Assembly: GCA_016125075.1 (NCBI GenBank)
Contig: WGMO01000018.1
Coordinates: forward strand, 40,162 to 104,161
From: Terrimonas sp.
GTDB lineage: Bacteria > Bacteroidota > Bacteroidia > Chitinophagales > Chitinophagaceae
Reading direction: 5' to 3'
DNA: 64,000 nucleotides
Shown: positions 55,580-63,671 of the stretch, piece after piece
Numbering within the stretch: position 1 is the stretch's first letter
How the letters are laid out: each line of letters begins with the position of its first letter
The notes under the pieces: model-generated
What the model was told of the DNA's origin: nothing
Database searches by the model: none
What the model saw: the letters and a program-made list of their open reading frames with translations, nothing else
Position numbers and translations under genes: made by a program

Positions 55580-56647
55580 ATGTCGACACGTATTTTTAAA
55601 TATCATGATTCCTTTCAGTTGGAAAGCGGTACCCGCATTCCGGGATACCAGCTGGCCTATACCACTTACGGGAAAATGAACAGTGACCGGTCAAATGTGG
55701 TATGGATATTCCATGCGCTCACCGCCAATAGCGATCCTGCCGAATGGTGGCCGGGATTGGTGGGAGACCATAAATGCTTTGACCCCTCCCGGTATTTTAT
55801 CATCTGCGTCAATATGCCGGGAAGTTGCTATGGCAGTACCGGCCCGCTTGAAATAAACAGCCAGACCGGAACGCCCTGGTGGCATGATTTCCCCTTTTTC
55901 ACAACCCGCGATATGATCCGGGCCTATCAACCATTGAAAACATCATTGGGAATTGATAAAATATTCATAGGCATCGGGGGCAGTATGGGAGGACAGCAGT
56001 TACTGGAATGGGCCATCGAAGAACCCGGGGTTTTTGAACACATCATACCCATCGCCACCAATGCACAACATTCTCCCTGGGGCATCGCCTTCAATGCCTC
56101 CCAGCGGATGTGTATTGAAACCGACCCTACCTGGAAAGAAAACCGGAAAGATGCAGGCCTCGAAGGGATGAAAGTGGCCAGGAGTGTTGCCCTGCTCAGT
56201 TACAGGCATTATAACACGTACGAATCAACGCAATCAAGGGATAAAAAAGGACCCTGGCCCCTTCGTCATCCTTATGGAGGAGATGCCGCTGAAAGCTACC
56301 AGCGATACCAGGGAGAAAAACTCGGGAAAAGATTTAATGCTTTCAGCTATTATTTCCTGACCCAGGGGATGGATGCTCATGATGTAGGCAGGAACCGGGG
56401 AACGGTGGCCGCAGCCCTCGGCAGGATAACCGCCAGGACCTTATCCATCGGCATCAGCAGCGATTTACTTTTTCCCCCCCGGGAACAGGAACTGATCGCT
56501 TCACGCATCCCCGGTGCGGCCTATGCCTGTATCGATTCGCTATATGGCCATGACGGGTTCCTGCTGGAATTTGAAAAAACAGAGCAGCTCATCCGTTCAT
56601 TCCTTGATGAAAAACCCCGGCAGCATTTAAAAACAGTAAATGAATAG
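55580..56647 (+). CDS. metX: Homoserine O-acetyltransferase
   Basis: Transfers acetyl from acetyl-CoA to homoserine in the committed step of transsulfuration-type or direct-sulfhydrylation methionine synthesis. The alpha/beta-hydrolase fold shows the nucleophile in GIGGSMGGQQLLEW, preceded by VWIFHALTANSDPAEWWPGL. The catalytic Asp lies in SSDLLFPPREQE and the His in YGHDGFLLEFE. About 355 residues from ATG 55580; a GTG at 55568 is possible. The SAM-I riboswitch and promoter precede it. The last codons overlap the start of hom by 8 nt, so the two are coupled. Confidence 0.95.
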   Translation: MSTRIFKYHDSFQLESGTRIPGYQLAYTTYGKMNSDRSNVVWIFHALTANSDPAEWWPGLVGDHKCFDPSRYFIICVNMPGSCYGSTGPLEINSQTGTPWWHDFPFFTTRDMIRAYQPLKTSLGIDKIFIGIGGSMGGQQLLEWAIEEPGVFEHIIPIATNAQHSPWGIAFNASQRMCIETDPTWKENRKDAGLEGMKVARSVALLSYRHYNTYESTQSRDKKGPWPLRHPYGGDAAESYQRYQGEKLGKRFNAFSYYFLTQGMDAHDVGRNRGTVAAALGRITARTLSIGISSDLLFPPREQELIASRIPGAAYACIDSLYGHDGFLLEFEKTEQLIRSFLDEKPRQHLKTVNE

Positions 56648-57902
56648 TATGGAAACGCATAAAAAATTAACGATCGGTCTTTTTGGTTTTGGTGTGGTGG
56701 GAGAAGGTTTGTACCGGGTGCTGCAGCAAACCCCGTCCCTGTCGGCCCGGATCAAAAAGATCTGTATCAAGGACCCTTCAAAGAAAAGAAATGCACCCGA
56801 CATTCTTTTTACCACGGATAAAGAAGAGATCCTGGGTGACCCTGAGATCAATGTTATTGTGGAAGTGATCAATGAAACGGCAGCGGCATACCAGATCGTA
56901 ACCACGGCTTTAAAAAACGGTAAAGATGTGGTGAGTGCCAGCAAAAAGATGATCGCAGAAAACCTGCCGGCCCTGCTCCGCTTACAACAAGAAACGGGCC
57001 GTTCGCTGTTATACGAGGCAGCTGCCTGTGCTTCCATTCCCGTTATCCGGAACCTGGAAGAATATTATGACAATGACCTCCTTCATGGGATAAAAGCCAT
57101 TGTAAATGGCTCAACGAATTTTATCCTGACGAAGATATTGGATGACCGGCTTGAATTTCAACAGGCACTGGTACTGGCCCAGCAGCTGGGCTTTGCCGAA
57201 GCGGATCCGCAACTGGATGTGGACGGATATGATGCCCTGAATAAATGGATCATCCTGCTGAACCATGCCTATGGCATCATCGAAAAACCCGAAAACATTG
57301 TTTTCACCGGTATACAGCATATCCAGTTAAGTGACGCGGCTGTTGCCAAAGAAAAGATGTTCGAGATCAAACTGGTGGCACAGGCACAAAAACTGCAAAA
57401 CGGCAAGGTAGCGGCATTTGTATTGCCACAGTTTGTAAAAGCCGAAGACCAGTTGTCTTTTGTAAAAAATGAATATAACGGTGTGGTGATTGAAAGTGGT
57501 TTTGCAGATAAACAGTTCTTTTATGGTAAAGGGGCAGGGAGTTTTCCCACCGCTTCTGCTGTGTTAAGCGATATTTCCGCGCTCCGTTACGATTATCATT
57601 ACGAATACAAGAAGCTGTATCACCAACCCAATACCCTCACCGATGATTTTTACCTGCGGGTATTCCTGAGCTTTGAAGATATCGCCCATATACTCAAAGA
57701 AAAATTCGAATGTATCGAAGAGTGGCATGCCCAGGAAAAAAGAAAATACCTTGTCGGCATCCTGCCTTTTACAGCCCTGAAAAATGAGACCTGGTGGAAG
57801 GACAACAATACTTCCCTGATCCTGATGCCGGAACCGGTCATAGAAGATATCGATACCCGCAGGCTGAAGAAGAAAAGCCTGGAACTCGCGGGCATTTTCT
57901 GA
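56640..57902 (+). CDS. hom: Homoserine dehydrogenase
   Basis: Reduces aspartate semialdehyde to homoserine, feeding threonine and methionine. The 420-residue protein has the NAD(P) fold GLFGFGVVGEGLYRV, ASKKMIAENLPALL, then LLYEAAACASIPVIRNLEEY. The catalytic domain reads IKAIVNGSTNFILTKIL and EADPQLDVDGYDALNKWIIL, with the substrate-site Asp and Lys. The C-terminal 90 residues resemble an ACT-type regulatory domain. Start choices are ATG 56640 (overlapping metX by 8 nt) or the third-codon ATG 56649. It shares the SAM-regulated leader with metX. Confidence 0.95.
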   Translation: MNSMETHKKLTIGLFGFGVVGEGLYRVLQQTPSLSARIKKICIKDPSKKRNAPDILFTTDKEEILGDPEINVIVEVINETAAAYQIVTTALKNGKDVVSASKKMIAENLPALLRLQQETGRSLLYEAAACASIPVIRNLEEYYDNDLLHGIKAIVNGSTNFILTKILDDRLEFQQALVLAQQLGFAEADPQLDVDGYDALNKWIILLNHAYGIIEKPENIVFTGIQHIQLSDAAVAKEKMFEIKLVAQAQKLQNGKVAAFVLPQFVKAEDQLSFVKNEYNGVVIESGFADKQFFYGKGAGSFPTASAVLSDISALRYDYHYEYKKLYHQPNTLTDDFYLRVFLSFEDIAHILKEKFECIEEWHAQEKRKYLVGILPFTALKNETWWKDNNTSLILMPEPVIEDIDTRRLKKKSLELAGIF

Positions 57903-57954
57903 TCGTAGCATGGCAATCCCTGCACCCGGGTTCCTTTTACTTTTAGAGAAACTG

Positions 57955-57962
57955 TACCTTTG
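57955..57962 (+). promoter_or_regulatory. Putative -7 box for the GT2 gene
   Basis: TACCTTTG matches TAnnTTTG and lies 14 bp before ATG 57976, inside the longer open frame from 57910, so the inner ATG is favoured. Confidence 0.55.
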
Positions 57963-57975
57963 CAAAAAATCAACG

Positions 57976-58944
57976 ATGAGAGAATTATCGGTCGTCATCA
58001 CGGTCATGAATGAAGAGGATAATATCAAGCCTTTGCAGGATGCCCTAAAGGCTGCACTGGCCGGCATTGACTATGAAGTGATTTATGTGGATGACGGGTC
58101 TACCGACAAAACCAGATCGGCCATTCTTTCGCATGCTGACGACAGGACCGTATTGGTGGAACTGCGAAAAAATTACGGACAGAGTACCGCCATGACGGCC
58201 GGTATCGATCATTCAAAAGGCGCCTATATTGCACTGATTGACGGAGACCTGCAGAATGACCCCACTGATATTCCTTTTATGCTGGAACTGCTGAAAAAGG
58301 AGGATTGGGATGTGGTGGCCGGTAACCGGAAAAACAGGAAGGACGGCATGTTTCTCCGCAAGATCCCGAGTAAGATCGCCAATGCCATGATCCGACGGAT
58401 GACCGGTGTATATATCAAGGATTACGGATGTACCCTCAAAATATTTAAGCGGGAGATCGCAGAAGACCTCGGCCTCTATGGGGAACTGCATCGTTTTATC
58501 CCGGTATTGGCCAAACTGCAGGGAGCCCGTATCACACAGGTGGATGTAAAACACCATGCCCGGCAATTTGGAAAAAGCAAATACGGCATCAACCGCACTT
58601 TTAAGGTAATGAGCGACCTGATCCTGATGGTTTTCTTCCGGAAATATATCCAGAAACCCATGCACCTGTTCGGCACCATTGGTTTTATCAGTTTCGGTAT
58701 CGGCATCCTGATCAATATCTACCTGCTGGTCCTGAAAATCATGGGTGAAAATATCGGTGGTAAGCCCCTGTTGATCCTGGGCCTGATCCTGCTGCTCGGC
58801 GGTATCCAGCTGATCACGATCGGTATACTGGCAGAAATAAATGTGCGCACTTATTTTGAATCACAGGATAAGAAAACCTATACGGTCAGAAAGGTGCACC
58901 TGGGTAAGGAACCCGTCAGGCCATCACTTGAAATCACGGTATGA
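57976..58944 (+). CDS. Glycosyltransferase family 2 (GtrB/DPM1-like)
   Basis: A 322-residue membrane-bound glycosyltransferase. It begins MRELSVVITVMNEEDNIKPL, followed by nucleotide-sugar motifs YVDDGSTDKT and ALIDGDLQNDPTDI, then RKIPSKIANAMIRRMTGVYI. The C-terminus has two helices, LFGTIGFISFGIGILINIYL and LLILGLILLLGGIQLITIGI. This layout matches GtrB and polyprenyl-phosphate sugar transferases; the donor is unknown. Its TGA stop abuts the stop of the convergent epimerase gene. Confidence 0.92.
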   Translation: MRELSVVITVMNEEDNIKPLQDALKAALAGIDYEVIYVDDGSTDKTRSAILSHADDRTVLVELRKNYGQSTAMTAGIDHSKGAYIALIDGDLQNDPTDIPFMLELLKKEDWDVVAGNRKNRKDGMFLRKIPSKIANAMIRRMTGVYIKDYGCTLKIFKREIAEDLGLYGELHRFIPVLAKLQGARITQVDVKHHARQFGKSKYGINRTFKVMSDLILMVFFRKYIQKPMHLFGTIGFISFGIGILINIYLLVLKIMGENIGGKPLLILGLILLLGGIQLITIGILAEINVRTYFESQDKKTYTVRKVHLGKEPVRPSLEITV

Positions 58945-59916
58945 TCAGGGTGCCAAAATGGTATGATGTTGATTAAACCATTCATAAAAAGATTGCAACC
59001 CTTCTTCCAGGCTGGTTTCAGGTTGATAGCCCAGCAGCCGCTTTGCTTTTGAGATATTGGCAAAGGTTTTCGGCACATCCCCGGGCTGATCCGGGTATTG
59101 CTCAATGATTGCTTTCTTTCCGGTGACCGTTTCGATTGCCTGTATCAGGTCTTTTAATGAAATACTGTAGTTGTTACCAATATTGATGATCTCGAAATCG
59201 GCCCCTTCAAATTTAGCCGCAGCAATGATCCCTTTTACGATATCATCCACATAAGTATAGTCGCGGCTGGTACTGCCATCCCCATACATCGTGATGGGTT
59301 TCCCCTTTGCGATAGCCTTAGTGAACTTATGGATAGCAAGGTCAGGCCGCTGACCGGGACCAAATACGGTAAAGAAGCGAAGGGCGATAAAACGGATGCC
59401 AAACAGCCTGCTATAAACATGGCCCAGCATTTCACCCGCCAGTTTGGTCATGGCATAGGGGCTGATGGGCATCAGTTGCTCATCCTCTTTCCAGGGAAAA
59501 TGATTGTTAATGCCATAGACGCTGCTGGAAGAAGCAAAAACAAATTGTTTGGTATGGCTTTCTTTGCAGAAGTCAAGCATATTCTGCAGCCCGATCACAT
59601 TGGCCTGCTGGTAGGCCAGGGGGTTTTCGATACTGGGCCTCACCCCTGCCTTGGCCGCCAGGTGTATGATCACATCCACCGGTTCCGGGATCAGCCCGGC
59701 GAGTTCAGCCGCGGTTGTTTTGCCCAGGTCATTACTGATCAGCCTGAAACCCTGATGGTCTTTAAAATCCCTGATGTTCATCTGTTTGATAGCAGGCGAA
59801 TAAAAAGGATCGAAATCATCAATACAGGTGACCCTGCAATCTTCGGTGGCCAGTAATTTCCTGATCAGGTTACTGCCGATAAAACCTGCCCCGCCGGTGA
59901 CCAAGTAGTGTTTCAT
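58945..59916 (-). CDS. NAD-dependent sugar epimerase (UDP-glucuronate 4-epimerase-like)
   Basis: A 323-residue extended SDR. It starts MKHYLVTGGAGFIGSNLIRK with the NAD motif GGAGFIG. Then come ASSSSVYGINNHFPWKEDEQ, the catalytic YAMTK in ISPYAMTKLAGEML, RFFTVFGPGQRPDLAIHKFT and MYGDGSTSRDYTYVDDIVKG. FFTVFGPGQRPD favours a UDP-GlcA/UDP-Glc 4-epimerase-type product. It is beside a GT2 gene on the opposite strand and probably supplies sugar for glycans. No other polysaccharide genes are in reach. Confidence 0.9.
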   Translation of the reverse strand: MKHYLVTGGAGFIGSNLIRKLLATEDCRVTCIDDFDPFYSPAIKQMNIRDFKDHQGFRLISNDLGKTTAAELAGLIPEPVDVIIHLAAKAGVRPSIENPLAYQQANVIGLQNMLDFCKESHTKQFVFASSSSVYGINNHFPWKEDEQLMPISPYAMTKLAGEMLGHVYSRLFGIRFIALRFFTVFGPGQRPDLAIHKFTKAIAKGKPITMYGDGSTSRDYTYVDDIVKGIIAAAKFEGADFEIINIGNNYSISLKDLIQAIETVTGKKAIIEQYPDQPGDVPKTFANISKAKRLLGYQPETSLEEGLQSFYEWFNQHHTILAP

Positions 59917-59977
59917 AATTATCGTTCATTAAAGACCCCGACATGTTAAATTTGCCATGTCCTTATTTTGAATCAGC

Positions 59978-60613
59978 ATGCAAAATAAACCAAATAATTA
60001 TTTCAGGGCGGCCCTCTTTCTATCAGCGGTATTGGCGCTCATCATGGCTGTATTGCTGTTATGGAAAGGCAAAACGGATTCTTTTCTGTTCATCAACAGT
60101 CATCATAACGCGTATGCTGATATTTTCTTCCGGTTTTATACATATGCCGGTGACGGCATGATATGGGTACCTTTTGGCCTCTATATCCTAATTGCCAGGC
60201 GGGAATATTGGGTACTCTTGATTGCTGGTATTATCATTTCCACCCTGCTGACCCATTTTCTGAAGCGGGTTGTTTTTGCTGATGATCTGCGGCCGCTTGC
60301 TTATTTCCCTGAAAATATCATTCACCTGGTAAAAGGGGTAAAGATGAACCGCATGCATAGTTTCCCTTCCGGTCATACAGCACAGGCCTTTACCATGGCC
60401 TTGCTGATCGCTTATATCAGCAACAAACGGTATATCGCGCTGCTTTTTTGTTTTCTGGCCCTGCTGCTGGGGTATTCAAGGGTTTACCTGGCCCAGCATT
60501 TTGTAACCGATGTACTGGCAGGCACCCTAACAGGCATCGTAGCGGCATGGCTGTCAGTGGTCTTGTATCAATGGCTCGATACAAAAAAGCGAAAAAAAAT
60601 TATCCCCGGGTAA
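59978..60613 (+). CDS. PAP2-family membrane phosphatase
   Basis: A 211-residue PAP2 superfamily protein with about six helices. The three phosphatase motifs are present: LKRVVFADDLRP (KX6RP), HSFPSGHTAQAF (PSGH) and GYSRVYLAQHFVTDVL (SRX5HX3D). The likely substrate is undecaprenyl or phosphatidyl pyrophosphate or phosphate; exact activity cannot be read. It diverges from the epimerase gene. The last 10 residues are basic (DTKKRKKIIPG). The 735 bp after it hold no convincing gene. Confidence 0.9.
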   Translation: MQNKPNNYFRAALFLSAVLALIMAVLLLWKGKTDSFLFINSHHNAYADIFFRFYTYAGDGMIWVPFGLYILIARREYWVLLIAGIIISTLLTHFLKRVVFADDLRPLAYFPENIIHLVKGVKMNRMHSFPSGHTAQAFTMALLIAYISNKRYIALLFCFLALLLGYSRVYLAQHFVTDVLAGTLTGIVAAWLSVVLYQWLDTKKRKKIIPG

Positions 60614-61347
60614 TATTGGGCCCTTACCGGTCATTTTAAAATAATGCCTTCGTTTATCAACGCAAAAAATGATAGTATAGAAAAAGGCCAGACAGGCCTC
60701 TTCCTTTACACAATCATGATGAACGGGTTACCGAATCCATGTTGTATAATTGATTCCACCCCCAAATGCGGATTGTAAATATTTTACATTAAAAACCAGT
60801 ACCTGATTTTGTCAAGAGATGTATAAAAAGTATAACTCCCTGTTTATCAAAAGGTCAATAGTTAATTTCCGAACTTGCATTCACCCCTCTAGGAGAATAC
60901 ACTTATTTAGAGCTGTGTTTTTATAAAAATATAGCCCGCCATTATGAAATCGAATCATTATTCTCATTAAATTTATTTGCCATCAATCTCATCCTATCCC
61001 CTTCCACAAAAAGGCCCCCGGGATAAGATCAATGGACAATAGCTGATCAGCACAGGTCTCCCATGTGACTGAGGGGCACGAAGTGCGCAAGCAACGGTCC
61101 TGAATTTAAATTGCAATATTCCTTAATTTTCCTTCCCCATTTTCAGAGGCAGGAAAGGCATTTGAAGACCCGGCATCAGAAAAAAATGAAGCTGAAACAA
61201 TAAAAGAAAAGTTGACAATTTTTTTTGCGAAGCGTAAAATTGAAAAATCGGATTGGTACAATAACAATACAAAAAGCGAATACTAAATCTTTGATTATCA
61301 ATATCCCAATTTTTAAAACAACAGCAGCTTATATCATAAATATAATC
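60614..61347. other. AT-rich gap without a credible gene, upstream of the cassette array
   Basis: About 735 bp. A weak hairpin (AGGCC / GGCCT at 60685-60699) may end the PAP2 transcript. The only open frame, 61123-61386 on the minus strand, is 87 residues of low complexity without a recognisable motif and I do not call it. There is no integrase signature (no tyrosine-recombinase RxxR...Y segment was noticed in the short frames). The sequence is more AT-rich than the flanking chromosome. Confidence 0.6.
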
Positions 61348-61356
61348 GTTATGGGC
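61348..61356 (+). other. Left core site (GTTATGGGC) of cassette 1
   Basis: This core is the exact complement of the R'' box at 62203-62211 of the same cassette. No palindrome precedes it, unlike the other three cores, and the ataatc before G differs from the AAC-type spacer in the attC sites. It may be an attI-like site or a secondary insertion site. Confidence 0.6.
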
Positions 61357-61402
61357 AAGCATGGACACCGACAATGTAAACAACAATTAAATAAATAAAC
61401 AA

Positions 61403-61822
61403 ATGGTTTGGGCAATCGTAATCGCAATCGTTGGAATAATATTATTCCGTTTCTTTTCAGCTTTAAGTAAGGACAATGACGACTTACAGGGCAGAACATT
61501 AGATGACAAGTTTAATGTTATAGTCAATATGATAAATGACGCAGCCTTTAACGGCAATGGTTCAGTAACGACTCTTGATAAAAGAGAGTTTAATCTCTAT
61601 GAGGATGGACAAAATCAAATCATCAAATTTCAATACAGCACGGGACACTTGACAATCACTTGGAAATACAAGTATTTTCAAAAGGAAGTCGTTCACGAGA
61701 GACAATTTAATGATGTTAGAAATTTAAGTTTGTTTGAACAGCAAAAAATTGGAGAGCAGATGATTAAAGAAATGGCTATTGTCGTTGAAAGACACAAAAA
61801 CAATGTAATAGGAGGAATTTAA
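61403..61822 (+). CDS. Cassette 1 hypothetical protein A
   Basis: A 139-residue unknown protein. An N-terminal helix (MVWAIVIAIVGIILFRFF) anchors it, followed by a soluble domain: GRTLDDKFNVIVNMINDAAF, KREFNLYEDGQNQIIKFQYS, TWKYKYFQKEVVHERQFNDV, and an end IGEQMIKEMAIVVERH. No known domain is recognised. It is followed after 12 bp by a second small membrane protein in the same cassette, so they may work together. Low GC distinguishes both from the chromosomal genes. Confidence 0.75.
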   Translation: MVWAIVIAIVGIILFRFFSALSKDNDDLQGRTLDDKFNVIVNMINDAAFNGNGSVTTLDKREFNLYEDGQNQIIKFQYSTGHLTITWKYKYFQKEVVHERQFNDVRNLSLFEQQKIGEQMIKEMAIVVERHKNNVIGGI

Positions 61823-61834
61823 ATAACAAAGCAT

Positions 61835-62191
61835 ATGGCGACTTTTTTCTTAATTGTTTCAGCAATTTTGTTCATTGCAACTTTTGGTATTCACATGACA
61901 ATAAACAGTGGCGACCAATTTGACAAACCAATGTATACAAGAAACCCAATAATGTCCGCAATACCTTGGGTTAGTGGTTTCATTCTTCCTGTAATTCCAT
62001 TTACAATTGTATTTGAATACCACTGGCTTGCAATTTTCTTCATTAACCTTGCAGTTGTGTATATATTAGGACCTATGCTGACAAAAGGACTTTTAGTGAG
62101 ATTTGCAAGCGGAAAAGGTTTGGGACACGACATGCTATATTCATTCATAGGCGGTATCGTTACATTAATTATTGGACTAATAGCAAGATGA
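61835..62191 (+). CDS. Cassette 1 hypothetical membrane protein B
   Basis: A 118-residue protein with three or four helices: MATFFLIVSAILFIATFGIH, then AIPWVSGFILPVIPFTIVF, FFINLAVVYILGPMLTKGLL, and MLYSFIGGIVTLIIGLIAR. No motif is recognised. The stop at 62191 is 12 bp before the R'' box of attC1, the usual spacing for a cassette-borne gene. Confidence 0.75.
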   Translation: MATFFLIVSAILFIATFGIHMTINSGDQFDKPMYTRNPIMSAIPWVSGFILPVIPFTIVFEYHWLAIFFINLAVVYILGPMLTKGLLVRFASGKGLGHDMLYSFIGGIVTLIIGLIAR

Positions 62192-62202
62192 CAAAAATGC
62201 CA

Positions 62203-62338
62203 GCCCATAACATCGTATTGGCAATAGGCGGGCTGAACAGCTTCGTATCAGCGGAAGTGCAAAATTCAACTTCTGTTCTTCGTATCAAGTTCAGTACTAA
62301 AAATCCCGCCCATCGCCAATACGTAAACCGTTATGCGC
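62203..62338 (+). other. attC1 recombination site
   Basis: R'' is GCCCATAAC (62203-62211). The arms are CGTATTGGCAATAGGCGGG (62214-62232) and its partner CCCGCCCATCGCCAATACG (62305-62323), 17 of 19 positions complementary. Both mismatches are A-C on this strand, so they are G-T wobbles on the bottom strand, the strand integrases use. An inner CTGAAC/GTTCAG pair (62233-62238, 62289-62294) extends the hairpin. R' G is 62330. Confidence 0.85.
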
Positions 62339-62418
62339 AGTAGGTTTTGCTCACATTCTTAGCCCGGGGGATTACAGTCTACGACAATAGGCGGCCTGTG
62401 ACGGCTTTCCGACAATTC

Positions 62419-62649
62419 TTAAACGGAATTTTCCTGAATAGGCCGGACAATTATCAGGTTTTTCATAGCTGTTACCTGGACACGTTGGTCTTGGCAAAAT
62501 CCTAATTTCTCTAACCAGTGGCCACATAATCGAATTTCAGCGACCTTGACGTAGTTGTATTTGTTTTTTCTAAAATGTGGCTGAATTTTTAAGTTTCTTA
62601 CTTCAGGGCGACGGTTGGTGGCATTCTTCACGGTTTTCTTGACTCGCAT
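62419..62649 (-). CDS. SymE-like toxin, antisense in cassette 2
   Basis: A 76-residue protein from ATG 62649 with a SymE-toxin-type core: YVKVAEIRLCGHWLEKLGF followed by RVQVTAMKNLIIVRP, comparable to the E. coli SymE segment AITLKGQWLEAAGF. SymE of E. coli is an SOS-induced RNA-targeting toxin repressed by an antisense RNA, symR; no antisense RNA is provable here. The strand is opposite to the cassette direction, as is common for toxin-antitoxin cassettes with their own promoter. A longer frame to 62703 adds MLQGSKSWLAAPPGYFQV, which is less likely. Confidence 0.78.
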   Translation of the reverse strand: MRVKKTVKNATNRRPEVRNLKIQPHFRKNKYNYVKVAEIRLCGHWLEKLGFCQDQRVQVTAMKNLIIVRPIQENSV

Positions 62650-62845
62650 AACTTGAAAATAGCCTGGCGGTGCTGCGAGCCAAGATTTGGAACCTTGTAG
62701 CACGGGACTTTCACCCGCCCTCCGCCAGGTAGTTTGACAATAGATTATCAGGCTCCATATGACTCACATGTGCAAATTAGATAGTAGGTGTAAAGAGACA
62801 ATGGTAAAAACAACGGTTTTCAGTAGTGTTTTTCTTCAGAAATTT

Positions 62846-62984
62846 GCGCATAACAAGCGGCTTTGCGTCATGGCGGCTGAGGAACAAATTCTGAGCGATA
62901 GTAATTCTATTCAACTATAAACCAAGGGCCAAGCGGACGGAATTCTAATGCCGCCACGAACGCAAAGCCCCGAACGTTGTGCGT
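62846..62984 (+). other. attC2 recombination site
   Basis: R'' is GCGCATAAC (62846-62854). The arm GGCTTTGCGT (62859-62868) pairs with ACGCAAAGCC (62960-62969), and GGCGGC (62872-62877) with GCCGCC (62950-62955). R' G is 62976. Its R'' complements the cassette-2 start core GTTATGCGC at 62330-62338. Confidence 0.85.
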
Positions 62985-63007
62985 CACTTTAGACAGACCT
63001 CAAAATC

Positions 63008-63649
63008 ATGAAAACATTCTTTAGCGATATATTTCCTAAACTTCAAAGGTTCAGTCAAAAGCTTGACAATTTGACTTTGTTGACAAACCAGCATTGGGTT
63101 TCGATAGACAATATCATTGCTAACAAGACAGTTTACATTTTTCGCAGTAACAATGAATTGTTGGTTTCGACAAATGGCAAAGTAGAGAAAGCTAAATGGG
63201 AATATCTGGGAAACAAGTCTCTACTAATTGACAAAGCAGAAGAAAGTTACCTATTCAAGCACGGTTTTTTTGACGAAAATATTTTAGCGCTTAAAGTTGA
63301 CAGTTCTGAGGAGTATGCCGTTTTCGTAAATGAAAATAATTATGGCGGCGACTTAAACAGCATTCAAAAGGTGTTCGATTTTTTAAAAGAAAAATACCTT
63401 GAACCAAGTTTAAAGTCCCACGTGGAAACTGCTACAGGACAAAGATTTGAAAACACTTACTCACCGAAAAAATCCAAATTTGTTCAACATCAAACTGACA
63501 AGGGAATTGTTGAAATCGAACCTTGCATTAATATGAAAGGACAAAAGGCTTTTATGAATGGACAGCCAGCACCAGACGGACGATATAAATTTGGTTTTTT
63601 GTGGTATGTTGAAATTAGAAATGGAGTTGTTATAAAAAGTAGTGTCTAA
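63008..63649 (+). CDS. Cassette 3 hypothetical protein
   Basis: A 213-residue protein that I cannot assign to a family. It has an N-terminal amphipathic start (MKTFFSDIFPKLQRFSQK) and no signal peptide. The middle is beta-rich: HWVSIDNIIANKTVYIFRSN, KWEYLGNKSLLIDKAEESYL, KHGFFDENILALKVDSSEEY. The C-terminal part has KGIVEIEPCINMKGQKAFMN and YKFGFLWYVEIRNGVVIK. Hypotheticals of this layout seem to occur in other Bacteroidota, but I cannot confirm it. The stop is 22 bp before the R'' box of attC3. Confidence 0.75.
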   Translation: MKTFFSDIFPKLQRFSQKLDNLTLLTNQHWVSIDNIIANKTVYIFRSNNELLVSTNGKVEKAKWEYLGNKSLLIDKAEESYLFKHGFFDENILALKVDSSEEYAVFVNENNYGGDLNSIQKVFDFLKEKYLEPSLKSHVETATGQRFENTYSPKKSKFVQHQTDKGIVEIEPCINMKGQKAFMNGQPAPDGRYKFGFLWYVEIRNGVVIKSSV

Positions 63650-63671
63650 GAATTGAAAGACAACAAAGCGA

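Noticed and set aside
60685..60699. Hairpin AGGCC/GGCCT after PAP2 as a terminator
   Set aside because: Only 5 bp of stem and an interrupted T run; mentioned with the gap but not called.
61123..61386. Minus-strand 87-residue open frame before the array
   Set aside because: Low-complexity, Cys/Phe/Leu-rich translation, no motif, no start signals. It could not be read as an integrase fragment.
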